In this document: positions 8,455 to 17,402 of the stretch, piece after piece
Numbering within the stretch: the first letter of the stretch is position 1
Layout of the letters: each line of letters starts with the position of its first letter
Origin: Pseudomonas sp. K2I15
Lineage (GTDB): Bacteria; Pseudomonadota; Gammaproteobacteria; Pseudomonadales; Pseudomonadaceae
Assembly: GCF_002204795.1 (NCBI RefSeq)
Contig: NZ_NIXO01000020.1
Coordinates: 1 to 64,000, forward strand
DNA length: 64,000 nt
Direction: 5' to 3'
Program-made: the position numbers and the translations under genes
Notes under the pieces: model-generated
The model's database searches: none
What the model saw: the letters and a program-made list of their open reading frames with translations, nothing else
Told to the model about the DNA's origin: nothing

Positions 8455-9574
8455 TGATCTTTATCGAATCGTAAGGCGTCTGCAAATCGCGCTCCGGGAT
8501 TTCCCAGATCAGCAGCTTGGGCGGCGTCTGCTTGAACGCCGGGCTGTCGAAATAAGCCTTGGCGGCGCCAGAGAATTCGCCGCCATCCTTGCTGAAGTTA
8601 CCCACCGGGGCATTCAAGGCTTTTTGCAGGAAACCCACAAAGTTTGAATTGCGCGAGAACGAGGTGCCGATCAGCGCCACGTTTGGCAGGCCGGCGTCGC
8701 CGAACAAATCGTCGGGGTTACTGGATGCCGCGGGACCATTCTCATGGGCTGTGCTGGCCGCAACCTGCTCGCCCACCGGCTGTAATTTTGGCGGCAACCA
8801 GTCGAGGCCGGCCAGGCGCACCAGGTCACCCGGACGGGTTGCGAGCGGTGCCTGGGTAATGTCGAAGGCTTGTTCCGGCGTGGCCTTGATACCGCGCTGC
8901 TGGATGCGTTGAGCCACCGCATGGGCGCCGGCATTCGAGCCGATTTCGCTCCAGTGGGTGTCGGTGCGCAGGTAGGCATCCGGGCCGAGAGGTTTCAGGG
9001 TGCCAGTCAAATCCAGTACTTCAACGCCCCCCGCTTGCAACAGCGTGGTCCATTGCTGGATCCGGCCATCCAGCACCGCTGGACGATACAAGCCACAGCG
9101 TTGTGCAGCAGCGATGCGGGTTTTATCCGGCACCACCACCACTTGCAGATCAATGCCGCGTTGGCCGAGCTGCTTTTGCAGGTCGATCACGGCGTCCGCC
9201 TTGGTGTGCGCATTGTCTTCGGCGTGGCGGTTGAGCTTCAGTTCATCGCTGATAAACAGCCAGCCCGGGCAACCCTGGCGCACCCGTGGCCCGGTGTCGC
9301 TGAACACCAGCCAACTGGCGCCGCGCTCCAGGTTCGCCGCTTCAATGGCCATCGGCGCCTTGGACAACTCCTTGGCAAACCGGTGGGTCACCTCGCCATG
9401 CAGCAGCATGTCGCTGTCGACCTTGGGCGGCAGGAAGCTCACCGGCCCCTTGACCATCAGCCAGGCGCAAGACAACAACCCCGCCGCCAGGAAAGGCACC
9501 AGCACCCAGGCCGCCAAGGGGCTGGTGCGAATCGCCAATTCACTCGGTGGGGTCGGCGCGGTAGGGGCGGGCAT
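8447..9574 (-). CDS. wssI: WssI, AlgX/AlgJ-like cellulose O-acetylation protein
   Basis: 375 residues. One N-terminal membrane segment (about 20-42, AAWVLVPFLAAGLLSCAWL) anchors a periplasmic SGNH-like domain. The predicted catalytic set is Ser305 in LIGTSFS and the Asp205-x-His207 pair in LRTDTHWSE, as in AlgX/AlgJ. It should transfer acetyl groups, passed across the membrane by WssH, onto the glucan. It follows wssH after 12 bases. The acetylation role of WssF-I is established in SBW25; the catalytic residues here are assigned by motif. Confidence 0.9.
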   Translation of the reverse strand: MPAPTAPTPPSELAIRTSPLAAWVLVPFLAAGLLSCAWLMVKGPVSFLPPKVDSDMLLHGEVTHRFAKELSKAPMAIEAANLERGASWLVFSDTGPRVRQGCPGWLFISDELKLNRHAEDNAHTKADAVIDLQKQLGQRGIDLQVVVVPDKTRIAAAQRCGLYRPAVLDGRIQQWTTLLQAGGVEVLDLTGTLKPLGPDAYLRTDTHWSEIGSNAGAHAVAQRIQQRGIKATPEQAFDITQAPLATRPGDLVRLAGLDWLPPKLQPVGEQVAASTAHENGPAASSNPDDLFGDAGLPNVALIGTSFSRNSNFVGFLQKALNAPVGNFSKDGGEFSGAAKAYFDSPAFKQTPPKLLIWEIPERDLQTPYDSIKISQ

Positions 9575-9586
9575 CGTCAGGCTTCC

Positions 9587-11002
9587 TTAGAACTGAAAGT
9601 ACAGAAACGGTACGGCATCGCGGCTGGCAATCAGCGCGAACGACAACACAAACCCGGCCACCGGCCACAGGGACGCAGCCACCACAAACCAGGGCTGCGC
9701 ACCAAAACGCTGCTCGCAGCGGGTCTGCCAGATGGGCGCGATGATGCACACCAACCCCAGCAACGCGGCCATGCCGTGGGCCGGGCGCATGGCCACGGCC
9801 AGGGCATCGCCCAAGGCCATGCCGTGCATGCCGAATTGCCCGGCGTACATGGTCAGCGCCGAATGGAAGTCCGGCGCGCGGAACAGCGTCCAGGCCAGGC
9901 ACACGAACAGCAGTGTCAAAATGTGCGACAGCACCAAAGGAATACGCGGCAGCGTCGAGCGTGACCACGCCCGGTCAATGCACAACGCGATACCGTGGGC
10001 CGAACCCCACAACAGGTAGTTCCAGCTATCGCCGCCGTGCCACAACCCGGCAATCGCCATGGTCAGGAACAGGTTGCGGTAGGTGCGCCACACGCCGTCG
10101 CGGTTACCGCCGAGGGCGATGTACAGGTAGTCCCGCAGCCAGCTGGACAACGACAAATGCCAACGCCGCCAGAAGTCCTGGATGCTGCTGGACAGGTACG
10201 GCCGGTTGAAGTTTTCCGGGAAGTGAAAGCCCAGCATCAAGCCCAGGCCGATGGCCATGGCGCTGTAGCCGGCAAAGTCGAAAAACAGTTGCAGCGAGTA
10301 CGCCAGGCAACCGATCCAGGCATCCACCAGGCTTGGGTTTTCCAGGTGGAAGGCAATGTCCACCAACGGCGACAAGGTGTCGGCCACCAGCACTTTCATG
10401 CCCATGCCGATCATGAAGCGCCGGGCGCCCAAGGCGAAATTCGGCCAATTGAAATAGCGCTGGTTCAGCTCGCGCCGCACCCAGTCATAGCGAATGATCG
10501 GGCCGGCAATCGAGTGGCCGAACATCGAGATATAGGTGGCGTAATTGATGAAACTGCGCTCCACCGGCACCGTGTGCCGATGCACATCCACCAGGTACGA
10601 GATCGCCTGCAATACGATAAACGACAACCCCGCCGGCAACGCCACGCGCTGCCAGTCCAGCGGCATGGCGCCGTACCAGGTGATCACCTCACTCACGGTG
10701 CCCGCGACGATGTTGGCGTACTTGTACCAACACAGCACGGCGGTGTTGAACACGATCAACGCGATCAACAACCGCACCCGGCCCTTGCCGTCTTCACGGG
10801 AACGGTCCACCAGCAAGCCGCCGACCCACGCCACCACGGTCAACACCATGTGCAGGAACAGGAACAGCGGGCTCAACCAGCCGTAGAACAGCCAGCTGCC
10901 GATCAACAGGATGACGTTGCGCCAGCCCGGACGGGCCAGCGCATAAATCAACAGGAAGGCCGGCAGGAACAGCGTGAGGAATTCCAGTGAGGCAAAGACC
11001 AT
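9587..11002 (-). CDS. wssH: WssH, MBOAT acyltransferase (AlgI-like)
   Basis: 471-residue polytopic membrane protein of the MBOAT family. Conserved family features are visible: SIAGPIIRYDWVRREL near 164-179, FWRRWHLSLSSWLRDYLYI from about 277 (His282) and the invariant catalytic His322 in GLWHGG. By analogy with AlgI it takes an acetyl group from a cytoplasmic donor and delivers it across the inner membrane to the periplasmic partners WssF/G/I. It starts 17 bases after wssG. Length and topology match AlgI-type proteins. Confidence 0.93.
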   Translation of the reverse strand: MVFASLEFLTLFLPAFLLIYALARPGWRNVILLIGSWLFYGWLSPLFLFLHMVLTVVAWVGGLLVDRSREDGKGRVRLLIALIVFNTAVLCWYKYANIVAGTVSEVITWYGAMPLDWQRVALPAGLSFIVLQAISYLVDVHRHTVPVERSFINYATYISMFGHSIAGPIIRYDWVRRELNQRYFNWPNFALGARRFMIGMGMKVLVADTLSPLVDIAFHLENPSLVDAWIGCLAYSLQLFFDFAGYSAMAIGLGLMLGFHFPENFNRPYLSSSIQDFWRRWHLSLSSWLRDYLYIALGGNRDGVWRTYRNLFLTMAIAGLWHGGDSWNYLLWGSAHGIALCIDRAWSRSTLPRIPLVLSHILTLLFVCLAWTLFRAPDFHSALTMYAGQFGMHGMALGDALAVAMRPAHGMAALLGLVCIIAPIWQTRCEQRFGAQPWFVVAASLWPVAGFVLSFALIASRDAVPFLYFQF

Positions 11003-11019
11003 GGTGGTGTCGGGCCCGA

Positions 11020-11685
11020 TCAGTTAGCGAGCGTGTCGGAGGTAAACAGCAACCTCGAACCGGCGGCCGATGGCAGTGCCAGCACGCTGTAGCGCTCGCC
11101 GGCCTTGAGGGTGAAGGTCAGCGGTTGGCCCACCGGTGCATTGGCGCACTTGAGCTGCACCGACAGTTCCACCGGGTTGATCATGCGGCGCGAAATCGAA
11201 CCTTCGGCGACCTTCTTGAACAGCTCGGCTTTTTGCGCCACGGCTTCCAGGCTGGCGTCGGCGCAGGCAGCGTCGGCGTTGATAAAGGCCAGCGAGGCCT
11301 TCAGCGCGTTGAAGTCGTCTGGTTGTTCGTGGATCACCAATTGGCGAGTGCCGCCCTTGGCGTCAGGCACGGCGACCACGGTGGCGAACTCGCCCGGTGC
11401 GACGGTCACGGCCAGCTCGGAATCCTTGCCGCCCTGGCTCAATACACCCTTGATCGGGGTTTTACCGCCTGACACCGGCAGGTAGTCGGATACCCGTTTG
11501 TCGCCACCCAATACCAGGCTGGCCTTGGAACCTTGGGGCAGCAATTTCAGCTCGCCGTCGGTGCCGTTGGCCAGGCGCAGGAACGCCGAATCTTTCTCCG
11601 GGCCGGTGGGGTAAAGCGGGATATCGGCGCTGTAGGCGCTGATGCTGGCGAGCAAGGTCGCCAGGCCCAGGGTGATCCGTTTCAT
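11020..11685 (-). CDS. wssG: WssG, AlgF-like periplasmic acetylation protein
   Basis: 221 residues with a Sec signal peptide (MKRITLGLATLLASISAYSA) and an AlgF-like beta-rich body beginning DIPLYPTGPEKDSAFLRLANG. AlgF in alginate biosynthesis links the MBOAT protein with the periplasmic transferases; the same role is inferred here. The start codon overlaps the wssF stop by one base (TAATG), which couples their translation. Confidence 0.88.
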   Translation of the reverse strand: MKRITLGLATLLASISAYSADIPLYPTGPEKDSAFLRLANGTDGELKLLPQGSKASLVLGGDKRVSDYLPVSGGKTPIKGVLSQGGKDSELAVTVAPGEFATVVAVPDAKGGTRQLVIHEQPDDFNALKASLAFINADAACADASLEAVAQKAELFKKVAEGSISRRMINPVELSVQLKCANAPVGQPLTFTLKAGERYSVLALPSAAGSRLLFTSDTLAN

Positions 11686-12356
11686 TATTGCGCTCCCTTG
11701 GCCACAGCGGCCGGTGGCAACTTAGCCAGGGACTCGCCGATCGCCTTGGCCCACTTCTGGTAGCCGTCGATGGTGAAGTGCTGGCCGTCCGTGGTGACCC
11801 ACTGGCCCGGCTTGGAGAAGGTCAGCGAGTCGACATACGTGCACGGCGCCACGTTGGTGGCGAGGAACTGCGACATCACCTTGGTGCGCGCGTCATCCTT
11901 CTTGTACTGCGAACCGACCTTGCCCCACGCCGGCCCGACCCACACGCACTTGGTGCCGGTTTCGGTGATGGCTTTGGTCAGGGAGGTCACGCTTTTCCAG
12001 GCCCAGACTTTCGGGAACTGCGGCTCGGGGTACGAGGCCATGGTGTCGGCGATGATGATCACCACCAGGTCCGGCTTGTCCTTGGCGATCAGGTCTTTGA
12101 TCGGGGTGGTGCTCATGCCGTTCTTGCCGAAAATCTCGGCCTTGCCGCCGGGCAGGCGCTCGGCGCCGCACTCGACTTTTTTCGGCACGATCCAGTCGGC
12201 CGCACCGGCGCCGCAAGCACCGATGGAGTGAACCTTGGCACCTTGGGCGGTCAGGTTGTCCTGCAGCGGGTTGAGCAACGAATCAGGAAAGCTCATGTGA
12301 CTTTCGCCCAATACCAGCAGGGTCAGGCCGGCAATAGCAGAAGCGGAAACAGGCAT
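11685..12356 (-). CDS. wssF: WssF, SGNH/GDSL-like hydrolase of the acetylation module
   Basis: 223 residues. Block I appears as VLGESHMS (nucleophile Ser19) and block V as TTDGQHFTIDGY (Asp190, His193), an SGNH-fold catalytic set. The first 16 residues are hydrophobic, but the block I strand follows at once, so there is little room for a conventional cleavable signal peptide. In the SBW25 model WssF assists WssGHI in acetylating cellulose. It lies 16 bases after wssE. Confidence 0.86.
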   Translation of the reverse strand: MPVSASAIAGLTLLVLGESHMSFPDSLLNPLQDNLTAQGAKVHSIGACGAGAADWIVPKKVECGAERLPGGKAEIFGKNGMSTTPIKDLIAKDKPDLVVIIIADTMASYPEPQFPKVWAWKSVTSLTKAITETGTKCVWVGPAWGKVGSQYKKDDARTKVMSQFLATNVAPCTYVDSLTFSKPGQWVTTDGQHFTIDGYQKWAKAIGESLAKLPPAAVAKGAQ

Positions 12357-12372
12357 GGATGACTCCTATCAA

Positions 12373-15300
12373 TCAATTCGAATAAGGGGAACGGTACGGA
12401 CTGACCGGCAAGGGCATAGGCCCGCTCAGGTCTTCAAACAAGTAGCGCAGGTAGGCGTTACCGACGTACTGGCGATAGTCCTGGGCGTTGTCGAGACCGA
12501 CTTCGCCACCCAGGTAAAAGCGCGAGCTGAGGCGGTATTCGGCGGCGGCGTTGAGGCTGTAGCCGATGCCGGTTTTTGTATCTTGGGCATAGTTCGGATT
12601 GCCCCGGGCACGCTGAAGCTGATCATGCCCCGGGAAATAATCGACTGCATCTTGCTCGATACGCTGGAGGCCCACCGAACTTTTTATCTGGTAGCTGAAG
12701 CGATCGAAGCTCTGCGCCCAACGCACCGGCACACCCAGGGAGTAGAAGCCCTGCGGGCTGAAGTAGCCGCCCTGGCCGTAGGTGTAGTAACCCTGGTTCT
12801 CCTTGAAGCGCATGTACGAACCGCTGAGACCAAGGGTCAGGGTGTCGGACTGGGTATTGCGCAGGTACCAGTAGATGCCGCTGCCCAGTTCCAGGCGGGT
12901 GTTGTCTTCGACGTTATTGCCCAGCATCTCGTGCAAGGAGGCGTAGCCATACACACCGAGCTTCTGGTTGTCGTAGCTCAGGTCGCCACGCCCGCCGTTG
13001 GCGGTCACGCCGCCCCATTTTTCCCCGGTGCGCTTGTCTTCGGAACCGGCAAAGGAGGTCACGCTGTCGGTGACCGGGCGCCGGGAAACGTTGACGCCAT
13101 AGCGGAAGTTGGAGCCTTGGGAGAACGGCCGCGAGACGCTGGCGCCACCGACGATGGTGTCGTACAGGAAGCCCAGTGGGCTGACACCGATGTCAGCCTT
13201 GAGGCCTTCATCCGGGTTCTCCACGGCAACGGCCAAACCGACACCGGTGTCGCTCTGCGAGCCCGTCGCGTTGGCAGTACCACCGCCAAACCTTGTGGCG
13301 GAGTCGGTTTTCACGCTGCCGGAACTCAAGTGCACCGGCGTTACGCGCAACGCAACGTTGAGGTCACCCACGGGCATGCGCGCTTCGAACGGCGCCTCGA
13401 CGTCGGTGATTTTGCTCAAGCCGCTTTCACCGTTGTTGCTACGAACGCTCAAGCCCTGCACCAGATAACCGGTGCGATCGCGCAGGATCGTATCCAGCGC
13501 ACGACGCGCCGGGCTCAGGTTGGCGGTGTCGAGCGAAGCAATGCTCGACGGCGCCTCAAACGGCTCATTCAAGTTGTTCGGCACCGAACGCCCGGAGGTC
13601 GCCAAGGCGTTCTCCGGCACGACATTGGTCGGTGCATCAATCGGCGGCGGCACTGCACCGGCGACGGTCAGGTCGGTGACCTGACGACGCTGGCCCGGCA
13701 AGCCCACGAAGGGGTTGTAAGCCACGCCCTGGGAACCGGCCTGGGCCAATTGCGTTTGGCTCTTCTGGCTGTTCTCAATCGCCAGGGCCTTGCGCAGCAA
13801 CGCAGACGCTTCGTTGTTTTTGCCCAGCCCTTGATAGATGCGTGCGGCCGACGTGAGGATCTCGGGGTTACCCGGCTCCAGCGCCAGCGCCTTGTCACTG
13901 GCGCTTTCCGCCAGGCCACGGTCACGGCCTTGCAAGGCGATATCCGCCAGGCCCAATTGCAGGCGAGCGTTGTTCGGGTTCTGCTGGATCAGCGGTGCAT
14001 AAAGCTCCATGGCTTTTTTGCTGTTGCCGCTGGCCGCGTACATCCGCGCCAGAGCACCTACCGCCAATGCATCGTTGGGACGCTGGGCAAGGGCTGGCGA
14101 CAGCATGTCGTAGGCCGCGACCAGGTCGTTTTTCTCACGCAAGGCGTCGGCCTGTTTGACCCGGTACAGGTAGATCAAATCGTCGTAACGCTGGCGACCG
14201 GTTTCACTCAACGGCTGGCCCTGCACTTCGCGCAGGATGTCACCCGCCTCGGTGTAGTGGTTCGCCTTGAGCAGCACATTGGCGTACAGCAGTTTCTGGT
14301 CGATGGTCGGGTTCGGATTGTTATCCAGAACCTTTTGCATGATGTCCAGGCCCTGCTGCGTCGCGCCGACTTCCACATAAGCGGCAGCCAGAACCGCCAG
14401 GCGCTCGGGCTTCTGCCGGGTCATGGCTTCACTGCGGCCCAGCAGCGCGAGGGCTTCCGGGCGCTGGCCACGGCGGGCAGTTTCGATGGCGATGTCGGTC
14501 TGCTTGTGCAGCGCGATATCGATGCCCAGCTCGTTCATGTCGGCGGTACGTTGCCCAACAGGGATACGTGCCAGGGTCTCTTCAGCTTTCTTCCACTCGC
14601 TCAACTCGGCCGACAACAGCGTGCTGGTGTACAGCGCGTCCGGCTGGTTCGGTTGCTTGGCCAGCAAGCCGTCGATCAATGCACGGGCGTTGCGAATCTG
14701 GCCGTCGCGCAGGTAAATGCGTGCCAGGGCGAAGCGCGTCCAGGGGTTTTCCGGGTCGGCATCGAGGGCTTGTTTGTAGGCAGCTTGCGCGGCTTTCAGG
14801 TCGCCCCGTTGCTCGGCCAGTTTGCCGACTTGGGTGGCGCGCAACGCGGTGATTTTCACGCTCGGCGCGAACTTGGCGCGCTCGGCGGGCGACACCGAGT
14901 CGATCAGCTTCAAGGCTTCTTCCGGCTGGCCCGATTGGGAAAGAACGTTGATCAAACCACTCAGTGCATCCGGGTCGCCAGGATGGCGCGCCAGCACTTT
15001 GCGGTAGCCGGCTTCGGCGGCGTCGAACTGATTGTCCTGAGCCTGGAAACCCGCCAGTGCCACGGCAGCGCCGGGCTGGCCAGGGTTCAGGCGTTCGGCC
15101 TGGGCCACCAGGTCACGGGCCTGGCTGGTGCGGCCGCCACGCTGGGCGTCACGGGCCTGGTTGAGCAGGTTCCAGTAGCGCACATCATTGAGCGCCGACT
15201 GCCACGCCGCGCCACCCGGCAAACGGGTGGCCTGCACCAGGTAGCTTTCAGCCTCGCTGAAGCGCTGCTGTTGTTGGCGCAGCACGCCCATGCCGCCAAG

Positions 15301-16224
15301 GGCATCGACGTCGTTGGATTTTTCGTTGAGGCGCGCCGCCAATAGCGGCTCGGCGGTTTTCAGGTCGCCGTCATCCAGCGCCTTGAACGCCTTGGTCATC
15401 TTCGGGTCACGCTGCCAACCGGCGCCGCCCTTGCCTTGGGCGATGCCCTTGCTCATCAGCGCACGGATCTCGGTGTCGTCCGGGTGCGCGGCAAGAAACT
15501 GCTGGAACAACGGCACCTGGTCGCTCTTCGGCGGGCCGAGCCAGATCAGCGCAAAGCGCCAGGTTTCATCGGCGTTGCCGCCCACGTCGTTGTTCGATGC
15601 CAGCTTGGCCAGCGCGCGGATGCCGTCGGCACGGGTAGCCGGGTTACGCGCCAAATGCTTGGCCAGAAACAGCGCCACAATCGGGTCATTCGGCCGCTCG
15701 CGGGACAACCGCTGCAAGCCGGCAATGGCTTCGTTCGTGCCCTTGGACGTGAAGCCCAAGGTGTTGTAGTACTCGCGGGCGACCAGGCCTTGAGGCTGGC
15801 GCCCCTGGAAGATCTGGCGATACAACGCCACGGCTTGTTCGCGCTCTTCGTCAGGCTCGCCCAGCTCGCGGGCCTGCTCCAGCAACTTGGCGTTGGCCGG
15901 AATATTCAGGGTGATGTCCTGCTCCAGCAGCAAGGCCTGGCGCGGCACCGGGCTCAACGCCTGCAGGCGGGCCAGGTACTTTTGCGCTTCGGCCGGGCGC
16001 TGTTGTTGCACCGAAATCAGGCCGATGCCGTACAGCGCATCCGGTTGCTCAGGGCTCAGGCGCAGCAGTTTCTGCCAGGTCTCGAGGGCACGTTCCGGGT
16101 TCTTTTTCGACTGCCAGTAATAGCCCTGCTCGATCAGCAGGCTTTGCGGGTCAGTGGTTTCGGCAAAGCTGGCGGTAGAAGCCAGGGCGGCCAGAATCGC
16201 AATGGCTAGCGTGTGACGGCGCAT
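12373..16224 (-). CDS. wssE: WssE/BcsC, cellulose export outer-membrane protein
   Basis: 1283 residues: signal peptide (ending SFA), then about 800 residues of tetratricopeptide repeats (for example ALETWQKLLRLSPEQPDALYGIG), a Pro/Ala-rich linker, and from about residue 940 a BcsC-type beta-barrel ending in YLRYLFEDLSGPMP and PYRSPYSN. The TPR part is thought to contact the polymer and synthase in the periplasm and the barrel forms the exit pore. It overlaps the wssD end by 19 bases. The very long open frame on the other strand is a codon-bias shadow. Confidence 0.94.
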   Translation of the reverse strand: MRRHTLAIAILAALASTASFAETTDPQSLLIEQGYYWQSKKNPERALETWQKLLRLSPEQPDALYGIGLISVQQQRPAEAQKYLARLQALSPVPRQALLLEQDITLNIPANAKLLEQARELGEPDEEREQAVALYRQIFQGRQPQGLVAREYYNTLGFTSKGTNEAIAGLQRLSRERPNDPIVALFLAKHLARNPATRADGIRALAKLASNNDVGGNADETWRFALIWLGPPKSDQVPLFQQFLAAHPDDTEIRALMSKGIAQGKGGAGWQRDPKMTKAFKALDDGDLKTAEPLLAARLNEKSNDVDALGGMGVLRQQQQRFSEAESYLVQATRLPGGAAWQSALNDVRYWNLLNQARDAQRGGRTSQARDLVAQAERLNPGQPGAAVALAGFQAQDNQFDAAEAGYRKVLARHPGDPDALSGLINVLSQSGQPEEALKLIDSVSPAERAKFAPSVKITALRATQVGKLAEQRGDLKAAQAAYKQALDADPENPWTRFALARIYLRDGQIRNARALIDGLLAKQPNQPDALYTSTLLSAELSEWKKAEETLARIPVGQRTADMNELGIDIALHKQTDIAIETARRGQRPEALALLGRSEAMTRQKPERLAVLAAAYVEVGATQQGLDIMQKVLDNNPNPTIDQKLLYANVLLKANHYTEAGDILREVQGQPLSETGRQRYDDLIYLYRVKQADALREKNDLVAAYDMLSPALAQRPNDALAVGALARMYAASGNSKKAMELYAPLIQQNPNNARLQLGLADIALQGRDRGLAESASDKALALEPGNPEILTSAARIYQGLGKNNEASALLRKALAIENSQKSQTQLAQAGSQGVAYNPFVGLPGQRRQVTDLTVAGAVPPPIDAPTNVVPENALATSGRSVPNNLNEPFEAPSSIASLDTANLSPARRALDTILRDRTGYLVQGLSVRSNNGESGLSKITDVEAPFEARMPVGDLNVALRVTPVHLSSGSVKTDSATRFGGGTANATGSQSDTGVGLAVAVENPDEGLKADIGVSPLGFLYDTIVGGASVSRPFSQGSNFRYGVNVSRRPVTDSVTSFAGSEDKRTGEKWGGVTANGGRGDLSYDNQKLGVYGYASLHEMLGNNVEDNTRLELGSGIYWYLRNTQSDTLTLGLSGSYMRFKENQGYYTYGQGGYFSPQGFYSLGVPVRWAQSFDRFSYQIKSSVGLQRIEQDAVDYFPGHDQLQRARGNPNYAQDTKTGIGYSLNAAAEYRLSSRFYLGGEVGLDNAQDYRQYVGNAYLRYLFEDLSGPMPLPVSPYRSPYSN

Positions 16225-17402
16225 GCTGACTCCCAGGATAATTTCACTGTGCCGTCTTGTTCGAAACGGTACTTTTGATCAGCGAAGCCCTGGCCGAACA
16301 GGCTGAGCATGTAGTCGTAGTAAATCGGCTGGGCACTCTCCGCCGCCGATGGCGCCAGGGCCTTGGCGAGGGCGTCGTCGACCTTCTGCTTTTGCAGTTG
16401 CGCCAGGGCGGTTTCGCCCCGGGCCTGGAAGAAGGCCATGGTGGAGGCCGAGAAACCCATCGGCGTGTAGCCGTTGTTTTTCTCGACTTCGCCAGTCAGC
16501 ACATGGACTTTCTCTGGCGGAAAACCGGTGGCCGACGAAGCGGTCGCCCGGGAAATCCCGCCCAACGCCTTGAGCATCGGCGCGGCCAGCGGATCGCTCT
16601 TGGCGGTCATGCCGGCCCAGAGGTAGGTGCGGATCGCGTCGTAGCTGCCCAAGTCATCGGAAAACGGATCGACGATAAACAGCCCGGTGTTCGCGCTGGT
16701 AGCGCGATAACCGACCCAGTTAGCCGCCAGGCCATGGGGATTGCTCGGCAGGTCGGCGAGCATCTTCGCGTTGCTGTCGGCCACTTCGTTCCAGCCGGCG
16801 TTCGGGCGCTCTTTGGCAAAGCGGCGCAGTTGCGGCAGCACCTGATAGCTTGGGTTGAAGCGCCACAGGCCACCCGGATGCGCATAGCCCACCGGCCCCG
16901 GCAACAGCATCTTGCCCAGGCCCGGCACACGCACGATCAAGTTGCGTTCAACGTTGGCCAACACCAGTTGCGCGTCGCTGCGGTACTGCGGTGCATTCCA
17001 CACACGCGCCGCTTCGAGCAAGGCGTAAGCCATCCACAAGTCGGCATCGCTGGCGGAGTTGGGGTCGATCGCGCCCCACTTGCCGTCGGCGCGCTTGCCC
17101 CACAACCAGGCCGGCAGGTTCTGGCCAATGTCGGCACCTGCCATGTTGGCCTTGGTCCAGGTCCAGAGCTTGTCGAAGGTCGCCCGGTCGTTGCCGACCA
17201 AGGCAAAGAACATCGCGTACGACTGCCCTTCCGAGCTGCTTTCCGTCGGTTTCATGGACGAGTTCAACACCCGGCCATCGTCCTGGATAAAGCGCTTGGC
17301 GTAGTTCTGCCACAGCGGCCAATCACAGGTCTGCGCCTGGGCTGCACCGGCAAACATGGCTGTACCGATCACCGCCAGAATCGCGCTACGCAAAGGGCTC
17401 AT
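16206..17402 (-). CDS. wssD: WssD/BcsZ, periplasmic endo-1,4-beta-glucanase (GH8)
   Basis: 398 residues with a signal peptide (cut near GAAQA) and the GH8 motif ESSSEGQSYAMFFAL, whose Glu58 corresponds to the catalytic acid of BcsZ. The segment NSASDADLWMAYALLEA is a second conserved GH8 block. It trims or edits the glucan during export. I chose the ATG at 17402, four bases inside wssC (ATGA overlap), because it begins the signal peptide; a longer in-frame extension would run into wssC. Confidence 0.93.
   Translation of the reverse strand: MSPLRSAILAVIGTAMFAGAAQAQTCDWPLWQNYAKRFIQDDGRVLNSSMKPTESSSEGQSYAMFFALVGNDRATFDKLWTWTKANMAGADIGQNLPAWLWGKRADGKWGAIDPNSASDADLWMAYALLEAARVWNAPQYRSDAQLVLANVERNLIVRVPGLGKMLLPGPVGYAHPGGLWRFNPSYQVLPQLRRFAKERPNAGWNEVADSNAKMLADLPSNPHGLAANWVGYRATSANTGLFIVDPFSDDLGSYDAIRTYLWAGMTAKSDPLAAPMLKALGGISRATASSATGFPPEKVHVLTGEVEKNNGYTPMGFSASTMAFFQARGETALAQLQKQKVDDALAKALAPSAAESAQPIYYDYMLSLFGQGFADQKYRFEQDGTVKLSWESACAVTR

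Noticed and set aside
12355..15345. A 996-codon open frame on the plus strand opposite wssE, and similar long frames opposite wssC, wssB and the 969-residue fusion
   Set aside because: High GC third-position bias in the real genes keeps the opposite strand open. The translations are Arg/Gln/His-rich with no domain, and the minus-strand proteins are unmistakable.
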